In this document: positions 55,892 through 64,000 of the stretch, in pieces
How positions within the stretch are numbered: position 1 is the first letter of the stretch
Layout: the number at the start of each line of letters is the position of its first letter
Assembly: GCF_002221525.1 (NCBI RefSeq)
Contig: NZ_CP011029.1
Location: 620,001-684,000 of the forward strand
Direction of reading: 5' to 3'
Length of the DNA stretch: 64,000 nt
DNA from: Pseudoalteromonas espejiana DSM 9414
Lineage (GTDB): Bacteria > Pseudomonadota > Gammaproteobacteria > Enterobacterales > Alteromonadaceae
Program-made: the position numbers and the translations under genes
Notes under the pieces: generated by a model
Seen by the model: only the letters and a program-made list of their open reading frames with translations
What the model was told of the DNA's origin: nothing
Databases searched by the model: none

Positions 55892-57235
55892 TCATGCTTT
55901 TATTTTATAACAAGGAATATACTTACTACCTGGCAATTTCATACGGCCCTGATCAACAAAAGCTTGTAGAAGTTTATCCATATCTTTCATTAAGTCGGGT
56001 TCGCCACTTAAAATATACGGGCCATGTGCTTTTATAGCGCGTAAACCTTCATCTTTTACATTACCAGCCACAATGCCCGAAAACGCCCTGCGCAAATTAG
56101 CCGCTAATTGCTGCTTAGGTTGTTCAAGGTGTAAATCTAGACTCGCCATGTTTTCGTGGGTTGGGGCAAACGGCTGCTGAAAGTCGTTGTCAATTTTAAG
56201 TGTCCAATTAAAGTAATACGCATCGCCTTGGCTTTTACGATAATTACGAACGTTAGCCATACCAGACTTTAATTTTTGTCCAACGAGGGCGGGATCATCA
56301 ATGATCACCTCAAATTTATCAAGCGCTTCTTTACCTAGTGTTAGTTCAACAAACTTACACAGCTCGCTAAAATAGGCTTCGCTTTCTTTAGGGCCGGTTA
56401 AAATAACAGGCAAACACTGTTTTTTGTTATCTGGATGCAGCAAAATACCTAATAAATAAAGCAGCTCTTCTGCAGTACCCGCGCCACCAGGAAAAATAAT
56501 AATTGCATGGGCCGTTCTGATAAAGGCTTCAAGGCGCTTTTCAATGTCGGGTAAAATTACAAGTTCGTTTACTATTGGATTAGGTGGCTCTGCTGCAATA
56601 ATGCTTGGCTCTGTTAAGCCCAAATAGCGGTTTTCACTAATTCTTTGCTTTGCATGGCCAATTGTAGCGCCTTTCATAGGGCCCTTCATTGCACCGGGTC
56701 CACAACCTGTACAAATGTTTAAACCGCGCAAGCCTAGTTCGTAGCCTACTTGTTTTGTGTATTTATATTCGGTTTCATTTATTGAATGCCCGCCCCAGCA
56801 AACAATCATATTGGGCTCGCTGTTGACTCGTAAGGCTCCTGCATTTCTAAGCATATCAAACACCATGTGAGTAATGGCTTTTTGCTCTTTTAAATCTTTT
56901 TCGTATTTTTGGCAGATAAATAAAATATCGCGAATAACAGAAAAAATATGCTCGTGAATACCGGTAATTATTTCGCCATCAACAAAGGCTGTTTCGGGTG
57001 GGTTTTCAAGTTCAATTTTAATGCCGCGTTCGCGGCTTACTAGGCGAATATCAAAGTCTTGGTATTTATTGTATATTTCGTTACTTTCGTCGGTATGGCT
57101 ACCTACATTAAGTACGGCCAGCGCACAGTTTCTAAAAAGTCTGTAGCGTTCACTGGCTGAAGATTGCTCTAATAAATCAACTTCTAATTGCGACAGTAAA
57201 TCTAAAACCCCTGTTGGGTTTAACTGTATTAACAT
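55892..57235 (-). CDS. ppnN: Pyrimidine/purine nucleotide 5'-monophosphate nucleosidase
   Basis: 447 residues from ATG 57235 (AAGGAG seven bases upstream; the ATG two codons earlier is too close to it). It matches E. coli PpnN (YgdH) throughout: [52 protein letters not shown], the LOG-type motif [20 protein letters not shown] and the C-terminal [14 protein letters not shown]. It cleaves nucleotide monophosphates to base and ribose-5-phosphate and is stimulated by (p)ppGpp in E. coli. First gene of the ppnN-xni pair. Confidence 0.94.
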   Translation of the reverse strand: MLIQLNPTGVLDLLSQLEVDLLEQSSASERYRLFRNCALAVLNVGSHTDESNEIYNKYQDFDIRLVSRERGIKIELENPPETAFVDGEIITGIHEHIFSVIRDILFICQKYEKDLKEQKAITHMVFDMLRNAGALRVNSEPNMIVCWGGHSINETEYKYTKQVGYELGLRGLNICTGCGPGAMKGPMKGATIGHAKQRISENRYLGLTEPSIIAAEPPNPIVNELVILPDIEKRLEAFIRTAHAIIIFPGGAGTAEELLYLLGILLHPDNKKQCLPVILTGPKESEAYFSELCKFVELTLGKEALDKFEVIIDDPALVGQKLKSGMANVRNYRKSQGDAYYFNWTLKIDNDFQQPFAPTHENMASLDLHLEQPKQQLAANLRRAFSGIVAGNVKDEGLRAIKAHGPYILSGEPDLMKDMDKLLQAFVDQGRMKLPGSKYIPCYKIKA

Positions 57236-57315
57236 CGGCATTCTCCTTGCTGCTTTAAATGTAAAAAACGACATGTCATTAATAATAGCACTCAAAGTAA
57301 TTGAGAATTATGACA

Positions 57316-58851
57316 TTATTTACTAATGCAAAGACGATCCCGACCTGTATTTTTAGCTTCGTAGAGGGCGTCATCAGCTCTATCAAATGCTTTGAGCGGG
57401 GTATCGCCTTGTTTAAATTGCGTAGCGCCTAACGAAATTGTAATTTCTATCTCTTTTTCTCTAAATTTAAAAGGAATATTTTTAATTACTTTTCTAAGTT
57501 TATCAAGCGGCTGGGCTGCATGAGAAAGTGAAAGCCCAGGCATAAGTAGTACAAACTCTTCACCGCCATAACGGGCAATAAAGTCAGACTGCCTTACCGA
57601 TTTTTGCAGTGCTTTGGCTATTACTTGTAACGTTATATCGCCTGCTGTGTGGCCAAACCTATCGTTAATTGACTTAAAGTGGTCTACATCAATAACAACT
57701 AGAGTAACATCAGATGCCTGCACATTAAACAAATGCATTTCGTGATTGTAGCGCTCATCAAAGGCAGCTCTATTTGGCAGCTTAGTTAAGCTATCAAGTA
57801 GGCTTTTAAAGCGCTGCTCGTTTAAGCGCTTTTTATATTTGCTTAACTTTCCTTCTAAGCTGCCAATACGCTCATTAATTTCATCAAAACTGGTAATGAG
57901 CATTTCACGGTCTTTTCGCTCGAGCTGCTCTTTGGCTATAAAATCTTGGCTTAGCGATTTTAATTCGTTATCAACCAGTTCTTTTAAAGACGAAATAGAC
58001 GTAGCGCTTTGCGTTTGCTCATTTAAATGTTTAATTTTTCCTTCAATGCGTTTATTTAAAGAGTCAAATTCGACCCCCATAGACTTAGAATGCTGGCTAG
58101 TCGAAACGATTGATGAGTGAAGTTCTTCAAGAGTTTGATTTAGAGAAACTAAAAAACTTTGCGCAGATTGACGCTCTTTACTGATATTTTTAACAACAAC
58201 ACTAATTATATTTATAGCGGCTTGAAGCAACTCTTCGAGATTGTCGCTCTCTGTAATCGCATTTTTAATTTGTTTAATTTGCTCAGTTGATTCATCTTCT
58301 AACACTAACTCGTTTGCAAGCTCAAGTAGCTTATTAGCCATTTTAGGCGAAACAGCACATTGCTCACTATCACTGCTTGAAAGTTTACTATGTAACGCAT
58401 GATGATAAAAATTAATCAGCTGATTGAGAAGCGGGATATAATCATGGGTAGACTGAACATTGTTTATGTCGTGATCGAGTAAGTGCCTCAAAGTACGGCG
58501 GGTGTCATCGGGTAAGCCTTTTGTTTTTTGTAAAAGCTTGCCTGCATTTTGTACGCTTGAAAATAGCTCTCGTTGATGCGCAATTTGAAGTGCTTCTTGA
58601 TTTTGTAAAATTAATAAAATGTCATCAATTAAAGGCGATAGTATTTCAAAACCAACACCTTTATTTAATGAATTTCTAAATTTAGCTAATCTGTTATCCA
58701 GCTCAGTATCAAGCCCTTTGCAACTTAAAGACAGTTTCGAAGTTAAATTAGACAAGGTATCTACTTGGTATTTGCGCGCACTTTCTACGGCCATCCTTGC
58801 TTCAATTGCTTGCTTTAACTTTTTATCTGTAGCGTTAGAGTTTTCAGACAC
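57316..58851 (-). CDS. Diguanylate cyclase with helical N-terminal region
   Basis: 511 residues. Residues 1-340 are helical with coiled-coil stretches (SLEGKLSKYKKRLNEQRFKS just before the catalytic domain) and no TM segment. The GGDEF domain, residues 345-510, has LLDSLTKLPNRAAFDERYN, VDHFKSINDRFGHTAGDITL and the active motif ARYGGEEFVLLMPG (about residue 427), so c-di-GMP synthesis is expected. No RxxD inhibition site precedes the motif at the normal spacing: the SVRQSDFIARYGGEEF stretch has RQSD, five residues before RYGGEEF, and that does fit an I-site (RxxD). Monocistronic. Confidence 0.92.
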   Translation of the reverse strand: MSENSNATDKKLKQAIEARMAVESARKYQVDTLSNLTSKLSLSCKGLDTELDNRLAKFRNSLNKGVGFEILSPLIDDILLILQNQEALQIAHQRELFSSVQNAGKLLQKTKGLPDDTRRTLRHLLDHDINNVQSTHDYIPLLNQLINFYHHALHSKLSSSDSEQCAVSPKMANKLLELANELVLEDESTEQIKQIKNAITESDNLEELLQAAINIISVVVKNISKERQSAQSFLVSLNQTLEELHSSIVSTSQHSKSMGVEFDSLNKRIEGKIKHLNEQTQSATSISSLKELVDNELKSLSQDFIAKEQLERKDREMLITSFDEINERIGSLEGKLSKYKKRLNEQRFKSLLDSLTKLPNRAAFDERYNHEMHLFNVQASDVTLVVIDVDHFKSINDRFGHTAGDITLQVIAKALQKSVRQSDFIARYGGEEFVLLMPGLSLSHAAQPLDKLRKVIKNIPFKFREKEIEITISLGATQFKQGDTPLKAFDRADDALYEAKNTGRDRLCISK

Positions 58852-59055
58852 CTAAGCGTACCGCCATCGTGTTAATTACATTACCTTCAGTTTACAACAA
58901 AATCATATTAAGTGTAGTTATCTAATTAAAAACTTAGCATTTTTAACATTTCTTATGCGTGTAAACCGAGCTAATAGGGCGTTTATCGTTTTTAATTCAC
59001 TTTTAATTTATGCCTTGTTAGTCTTGCTGCAAATAATAAGTAACCTTGAGTGATT

Positions 59056-60843
59056 ATGAAAAAGCGTTTAGCCCTTTGTATTTTAGCCGCGTGTTCAGCC
59101 CCTGCATTAGCCGATGTAAATTATTCTTTGAGCATTACCGAACCACAACACCATTTAGGTGATGTAAGTGTTGAGTTTCCTAAATCGGCGCAGTCACATA
59201 TTGATGTAAAACTACCTGCATGGCGCACTGGTCGTTACGAAATTTTAAACTTAGCAAATGGCGTACGCTACTTTGAAGCAAAAGATGATGCTGGCAAAGC
59301 ACTTAAGTGGGAAAAAATTAACCACAGCACATGGCGTGTGCATTTGAATGAACCTACAGAAGTTAATATTGATTACCAAGTTTATGCCAACGAGCTAGGT
59401 AAACGTGCACGCCATATTGATGATAGCCATGCATTTGTTGATGCATCGGGTTTTTTCATGTTTAGTGAGTCGTTTCGCCAAGAAACTGTAACAGTAAATT
59501 TAAATGTGCCTAAACAGTGGCGCTCTGTTTCAGGAATGGATAACCATAAAAACAAGCATAGCTTTAAAGCTGCAGATTACGATGTGCTTGTAGACTCACC
59601 AATTGAAACAGGTATTAATAAGTTACATAAATTTGAAGTTGAAGGGCGTAAATACGAACTCGTCATTTGGGGAGAAGGCAATTACGATGAGCAATTAATG
59701 CTTACCGACTTAAAAAAACTGGTTACTACAGGCAACGTAATTTGGGATAGCTACCCGTATGAACGCTATGTATTTATGGTACATGCTACATCTGGCGCGG
59801 GTGGTGCAACAGAGCATTTAAATTCGACGATTATTCAACGTCCACGAGACCGTTTTGGTAGCCGCGAAGATTATTTAGGCTTTATAAGTACCGCTGCGCA
59901 CGAATTTATTCATACTTGGAACGTAAAAGCATATCGCCCTAAAGGGCTTGCGCCATACGATTATACGAATATGAATTATTCAAACCTACTGTGGATTTCA
60001 GAAGGCTCTACCAGTTACTTCGAAGATCATTTGCTCGTGCGTTCAGGCATTGAAACTACCGATGAGTTTTTTAAACTTTTAGGAAAAACTATAAACCGCC
60101 ACTTACAAACACCAGGTCGCGAAGTGCAAAGTGCAAGCGAAACAAGTTTTGATAAATGGATTAACCAAGGCGGAGACCACGCCCGTAACTACAGTACTAA
60201 CATATACTTAGAAGGCTCATTGCTTTCAATGCTATTGGACATTAAGTTATTAGAGTCGACTAAGGCAAAGGTTAATTATCGACAAGTTCACAATGCGTTA
60301 TATAACGAGCATAAGCTACCTGCAGGTTTTACTGAGCAAGATGTATTAAACATTTTAAAAGAACTTACCGGTGAAGATTACGCAACTTGGTGGCATGATA
60401 ATGTTAGTACCCCAGCTAGTATAGACTTTGATGCTTTGTTAAATAAAGTTGGCTTAAAACTCGAGCGCCCAGCCAAAGCTAAATCATTAGCAAGTATTGA
60501 TGCGAGCGCTAAAAACACCGGTGAATTACTTACTCTTACACATGTACGTAGAGGCGGTGCCGCTTGGCGAGCGGGTTTAACAACAGATGATAAAATAGTG
60601 GCTGTAAACAAGCATCATGTTGGTAAAGATTTAAAAGCGAGCCTAGAAGTATTTAAAGCAGGCGATAAAGTGACTATTGACTACATACGTCGTGACGCGC
60701 TTGAATCAACAACACTTGTGCTATCAGAAGACTTTGATATGCCTAAAAAGGTTGTACCTAACAAAGCTGCTAACTTAACACAGCGTGCATTATTTAAAGC
60801 GTGGATGGGCGTTGAACACCCATTAAATGCTGCAGCTGATTAA
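59056..60843 (+). CDS. M61 family glycyl-aminopeptidase-like metalloprotease with PDZ domain
   Basis: 595 residues from ATG 59056. Signal peptide 1-20 (ending APALA), a beta-rich N-terminal domain, then the gluzincin motif STAAHEFIHTWNVKAYRP (about residue 280) with the downstream Glu in LLWISEGSTSYFEDHLL. A PDZ domain lies at about 490-565 (TLTHVRRGGAAWRAGLTTDD). M61 enzymes remove N-terminal Gly and Ala from peptides; here it should act in the periplasm. A GTG at 59050 in frame adds only two residues. Confidence 0.92.
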   Translation: MKKRLALCILAACSAPALADVNYSLSITEPQHHLGDVSVEFPKSAQSHIDVKLPAWRTGRYEILNLANGVRYFEAKDDAGKALKWEKINHSTWRVHLNEPTEVNIDYQVYANELGKRARHIDDSHAFVDASGFFMFSESFRQETVTVNLNVPKQWRSVSGMDNHKNKHSFKAADYDVLVDSPIETGINKLHKFEVEGRKYELVIWGEGNYDEQLMLTDLKKLVTTGNVIWDSYPYERYVFMVHATSGAGGATEHLNSTIIQRPRDRFGSREDYLGFISTAAHEFIHTWNVKAYRPKGLAPYDYTNMNYSNLLWISEGSTSYFEDHLLVRSGIETTDEFFKLLGKTINRHLQTPGREVQSASETSFDKWINQGGDHARNYSTNIYLEGSLLSMLLDIKLLESTKAKVNYRQVHNALYNEHKLPAGFTEQDVLNILKELTGEDYATWWHDNVSTPASIDFDALLNKVGLKLERPAKAKSLASIDASAKNTGELLTLTHVRRGGAAWRAGLTTDDKIVAVNKHHVGKDLKASLEVFKAGDKVTIDYIRRDALESTTLVLSEDFDMPKKVVPNKAANLTQRALFKAWMGVEHPLNAAAD

Positions 60844-60864
60844 CAGCTTAAATTGTACGTAAAT

Positions 60865-60889
60865 AAAGGAGCTTAGGCTCCTTTTTTTA
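60865..60889 (+). terminator. Rho-independent terminator of the M61 peptidase gene
   Basis: Arms AAAGGAGC (60865-60872) and GCTCCTTT (60877-60884) with loop TTAG, followed by a T-run to 60888. It is 22 bases after the stop. Confidence 0.92.
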
Positions 60890-60990
60890 TATCTAATACA
60901 AAAATAATATTAACTTAAAACTAATCTTAAAGTGCTAATTAAAAAACATCTTCTATTATTAATTTAATAATGATTGAAGGTTAGGTTTAA

Positions 60991-63060
60991 ATGAAGTCAT
61001 TAAAAACGGTTCAAACACTGTCGCATCAATTTGTACTTAATGACCCACTGCATCAGTTATTTGATGCGGTTAACGCTATTTCTGTGCAGGGTTATGACGA
61101 GCAACGCCAAGTTATATATTGGAATAAGGGGAGTGAACTGTTATATGGCTACACTAAAGATGAAGCTACGGGTAAAAAGTTAGAAGATTTAATTATTCCT
61201 CCCCCCATGCGTGAAGCCGTTATAGAGGCCCACAGTAACTGGTTAGTACACGATATTGAAATACCCGCCGCCGAGCTGACATTAACTAAAAAAAATGGCA
61301 TTAATGTCACGGTTTTTTCTAGCCATGTAATGTTTACTAATCAGCATGGGTTGAAGCAAATGTACTGCATAGATATAGATTTAAGCGATGTAAAACACGC
61401 TCAAGCGCAGGCAATGTACAAGCAACACATGTTAGAAAAAATATTTGAAGCAATTCCTGACTTGTTCTTTTTACTAAAACCCGATGGCACAATTGTTGAT
61501 TACCATGCAAACGATATGAGCAGTCTGTATTTAAAACCAGAACTTTTTTTAAGTAAAACAATGTACGAAGTACTGCCAGGTACGGTGGCTAAGATTTTTC
61601 AAGCAAATATTGAAGAGCTATTAATTCACAAGCACAACTTAAGCTTTGAATATGAGCTTTTAGTGCCTCGGGGTGTTTTATACTTTGAGGCAAGGGTGAG
61701 TTATTTACATCACTCAGGCCAAGTTATGATCATAATCAGAGATATAACAGAGCAGCATAAATCAGATAAACTAATACGAAAACAAGCTTATTACGATAGC
61801 TTAACGCTACTGCCTAACCGCTTTTATTCATTAGAGCAACTTTCTCAGCTTATAGATAAAGCAAGTAAAAAAAATAAAATTGCAGCTGTTATTTTTATAG
61901 ATTTAGATGACTTTAAAAAGGTAAATGACACCTTAGGCCACGAAATTGGCGACTCTTTACTTATTAGTGCAGCTAAAAAGCTCACTGAGTTAGTGAGTGA
62001 CAATGCAATTGTAGGGCGCTTAGGTGGAGATGAATTTATTATTATATTGCCTGAGCTTTGTAATAAACAGAAAGTTGATTTAATTGTAAATACTTTGCTC
62101 CAAAGCTTTAGGAGCCCATTTAAAATAGATGGCCGCGAACTATTATTAACCCTGAGTATTGGTGTTGCTTTGTATCCTGAAAACGGTAAAACCGCATCAG
62201 ATTTATTACGCCATGCTGATACTGCTATGTACCAAGCAAAAGCATTAGGTAGAAATACATATACCTGTTTTACCAACGAAATGAATACCGCTATTAAGCG
62301 CCGCTTAGCCATTGAAGAACAAATGCACACAGCCCTCGAAAATAACGAGTTTGAACTTTTCTACCAACCTAAATGTGATTTAAAAACAAATAAAATAATG
62401 GGGGCGGAGGCTTTATTGCGTTGGAATAACCGTGTGCTTGGCAATGTAACACCCGATGAGTTTATTCCTTTGGCAGAGCAAACAGGTTTGATTATACCTA
62501 TTGGTAAATTTGTTATAGAGCGTGCATTAAGTTTTTTATCTCAGTGGCAGGCTACGGCTAAACAAAACTACAGCATGGCAATTAATTTATCACCCAGTCA
62601 ATTTAGAGACTCAGAGTTATTGAATTTTATAAAGCGTACATTAGATAAAACTAAAATAAGTGCAACCAATGTGGAGCTAGAAATTACCGAAGGGGTACTT
62701 ATGAGCGCGCAAACTAACATACAGCATTCACTTAATGCGATTGCTGCGTTAGGGATTAAGCTTTCAATGGACGACTTTGGTACAGGGTACTCTTCGCTTA
62801 GTTATTTAAGGCAATACCCTTTTGAAGTACTAAAAATTGATCGAAGCTTTATAAATGGTATCACTGATAACCAAGAGGACTGCAGTTTAGTCAAAGCGAC
62901 GATTGCCATGTCGCACAGTCTGGGTTTAACAGTGGTTGCAGAAGGTGTTGAGACACTAGCACAACAACATTTACTAGCCGAATTAAATTGCGATCTCATA
63001 CAAGGTTATTTTTTTAGCAAACCGCTACCTGCTATGCAGCTACTATGCTTTGAAGGTTGA
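60991..63060 (+). CDS. PAS-PAS-GGDEF-EAL c-di-GMP signalling protein
   Basis: 689 residues, soluble. PAS 1 at about 25-130 (RQVIYWNKGSELLYGYTKDE), PAS 2 at about 150-250 (IPDLFFLLKPDGTIVDYHAN), GGDEF at 260-425 with an intact GRLGGDEFIIILPE (about 341), and EAL at 440-685 with an intact MGAEALLRWNNRV (about 470), ITEGVLM and MDDFGTGYSSLSYL. Both domains could be active, so net output depends on regulation. The PAS domains show no clear heme Cys/His or flavin Cys motif. Monocistronic. Confidence 0.93.
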   Translation: MKSLKTVQTLSHQFVLNDPLHQLFDAVNAISVQGYDEQRQVIYWNKGSELLYGYTKDEATGKKLEDLIIPPPMREAVIEAHSNWLVHDIEIPAAELTLTKKNGINVTVFSSHVMFTNQHGLKQMYCIDIDLSDVKHAQAQAMYKQHMLEKIFEAIPDLFFLLKPDGTIVDYHANDMSSLYLKPELFLSKTMYEVLPGTVAKIFQANIEELLIHKHNLSFEYELLVPRGVLYFEARVSYLHHSGQVMIIIRDITEQHKSDKLIRKQAYYDSLTLLPNRFYSLEQLSQLIDKASKKNKIAAVIFIDLDDFKKVNDTLGHEIGDSLLISAAKKLTELVSDNAIVGRLGGDEFIIILPELCNKQKVDLIVNTLLQSFRSPFKIDGRELLLTLSIGVALYPENGKTASDLLRHADTAMYQAKALGRNTYTCFTNEMNTAIKRRLAIEEQMHTALENNEFELFYQPKCDLKTNKIMGAEALLRWNNRVLGNVTPDEFIPLAEQTGLIIPIGKFVIERALSFLSQWQATAKQNYSMAINLSPSQFRDSELLNFIKRTLDKTKISATNVELEITEGVLMSAQTNIQHSLNAIAALGIKLSMDDFGTGYSSLSYLRQYPFEVLKIDRSFINGITDNQEDCSLVKATIAMSHSLGLTVVAEGVETLAQQHLLAELNCDLIQGYFFSKPLPAMQLLCFEG

Positions 63061-63114
63061 GGTATTTAAATTTAATCAGTTTATGACCCTTTAATATATT
63101 TCATGTGCATTTTA

Positions 63115-63135
63115 TAACCTAAAAATGCTAGGTTA
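63115..63135. promoter_or_regulatory. Inverted repeat upstream of the O-acetylhomoserine sulfhydrylase gene
   Basis: Perfect arms TAACCTA (63115-63121) and TAGGTTA (63129-63135) around seven bases, ending 28 bases before the next ATG. The position suits an operator or a 5' leader hairpin. No T-run follows, so it is not a standard terminator, and it does not look like a MetJ box. Confidence 0.35.
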
Positions 63136-63163
63136 AAACAACACAATATTAAAGGATATAAAT

Positions 63164-64000
63164 ATGAAACTAGAGTCATTAGCACTGCACCATGGTTACG
63201 AATCTGAGGCCACGACAAAATCTGCAGCGGTGCCTATTTACCATACTTCATCGTACACGTTCGATAACACGCAACATGGTGCCGATTTATTCGATTTAAA
63301 AGTACCCGGAAATATCTATACCCGCATAATGAACCCAACTAATGCCGTGCTTGAGCAACGTATTGCCGCGATGGAAGGAGGGATTGGTGCGCTGGCTGTT
63401 GCCTCAGGGATGGCGGCTATTACGTATGCTATTCAATGTTTGTGTGAAGTAGGCACTAATATTGTAAGCACCAGTCAAGTCTATGGCGGCACGTATAATT
63501 TATTTGCCCATACATTACCACGCCAAGGTATTGAAGCGCGTATGATAAAGGCTGATGACTTTAGCGCATTCGAGGACGCCATTGACGACAATACCCGTGC
63601 TGTTTTTTGTGAATCTATTGGTAACCCTGCAGGTAATATTGTTGATATTGAGCGTTTAGCTAAGATTGCTCATAGCAAAGGTGTGCCACTTATTGTTGAT
63701 AATACCGTGGCTACACCGTATTTATGCCGCCCATTTGAACTAGGCGCCGATATAGTGGTGCACTCGCTCACAAAATACATAAACGGACACGGCACTGCCA
63801 TTGGTGGCATGATTGTTGATTCCGGTAAGTTTGATTGGAAAGCAAATGCTACACGCTTTGCAATGATGAACGAGCCCGATCCGTCGTATCACAATGTAGT
63901 TTATACCGAAGCCTTTGCAGAAGCGGCTTTTATAGGTCGTTGCAGAGTAGTGCCACTTAGAAATACCGGCGCAGCGCTTGCACCTAAAAACTCATCTGAC
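63164..64000 (+). CDS. metY: O-acetylhomoserine sulfhydrylase (aminocarboxypropyltransferase), 3' end cut by window edge
   Basis: The first 279 codons are seen. This PLP enzyme of the Cys/Met-metabolism class adds sulfide to O-acetylhomoserine to make homocysteine. Marks are VPIYHTSSYTFDNTQHGADL, YTRIMNPTNAVLEQRIAAME, GMAAITYAIQ, VYGGTYNLFAHTLPRQGI, VDNTVATPYLCRPFELGAD and the PLP lysine in VVHSLTKYINGHGTAIGG (about residue 206). ATG 63164 has AAAGGA upstream. MetB/MetC-type relatives lack the long insertion after the lysine that is starting here (MIVDSGKFDWKANATRF). Confidence 0.92.
   Translation, partial: MKLESLALHHGYESEATTKSAAVPIYHTSSYTFDNTQHGADLFDLKVPGNIYTRIMNPTNAVLEQRIAAMEGGIGALAVASGMAAITYAIQCLCEVGTNIVSTSQVYGGTYNLFAHTLPRQGIEARMIKADDFSAFEDAIDDNTRAVFCESIGNPAGNIVDIERLAKIAHSKGVPLIVDNTVATPYLCRPFELGADIVVHSLTKYINGHGTAIGGMIVDSGKFDWKANATRFAMMNEPDPSYHNVVYTEAFAEAAFIGRCRVVPLRNTGAALAPKNSSD

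Noticed and set aside
57316-58851. Transmembrane sensor in the diguanylate cyclase
   Set aside because: The N-terminal region has long amphipathic helices but no hydrophobic stretch long enough to span a membrane.
61845-62330. 161-codon open frame on the minus strand
   Set aside because: Antisense to the intact GGDEF domain of the PAS-GGDEF-EAL gene; no recognisable protein sequence.

Overview
The window looks like chromosomal DNA of a marine gammaproteobacterium of the order Alteromonadales, most likely Pseudoalteromonas. The signs are a low G+C content, the gene content (ast operon, one complete glycogen operon, RpoE-ChrR photo-oxidative cluster, GlyGly-CTERM exoprotease) and protein sequences typical of that group. 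This is recognition by eye, not a database result. I see no rRNA, tRNA, CRISPR array, intact insertion sequence or prophage.

Layout. 1-4746: arginine catabolism by the succinyltransferase route (astC-astA-astD and a DUF1338 gene, leftward) facing an Lrp-type regulator. 5048-7661: three exported or membrane proteins of uncertain role, including a solute-binding/PDC fusion. 8043-20045: a seven-gene glycogen operon (small CBM48 protein, malQ, glgB, glgX, glgP, glgC, glgA) holding both the synthesis and the breakdown enzymes, with eight-base overlaps at three junctions in a row. 20138-25268: an EAL/HDOD protein, a DUF418 membrane protein, rluF, two small membrane proteins and a tandem-duplicated ABM-type protein. 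25574-31060: an RND efflux pair opposite a LysR regulator that overlaps an alkyltransferase-like DNA repair gene.

31061-33123 is the most accessory-looking stretch. It has a REP-like palindrome, a putative abortive-infection-type membrane gene split into two frames exactly at a 4 x 7-bp tandem repeat, another unknown membrane gene and debris. 33124-34930 carries a hemolysin III family protein and small membrane or exported proteins, one of only 37 residues.

34962-45304 is one rightward cluster of 13 genes: a LON-N domain protein, an ECF sigma factor, its ChrR anti-sigma factor with all expected zinc and cupin ligands, a DUF523/DUF1722 protein, photolyase, an NTF2-like protein, an SDR, an FAD amine-oxidase-like protein, DUF1365, a Cfa-family methyltransferase, DUF2878, a chalcone-isomerase-like protein and a DUF3833 lipoprotein. 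Two near-identical promoter-like sites (TGATC, then CGTA at fixed spacing) lie before the LON-N gene and before the sigma gene. I read the whole as a light/singlet-oxygen response that repairs DNA and remodels membrane fatty acids, possibly making furan fatty acids.

45511-64000 is mostly housekeeping: HU, ilvIH with a branched-chain leader peptide and attenuator, a secreted M6 protease, NAD-dependent isocitrate dehydrogenase, an unknown 564-residue protein, a DUF3192 protein, xni, ppnN, a diguanylate cyclase, an M61 peptidase, a PAS-GGDEF-EAL protein, and the start of an O-acetylhomoserine sulfhydrylase that runs off the window.
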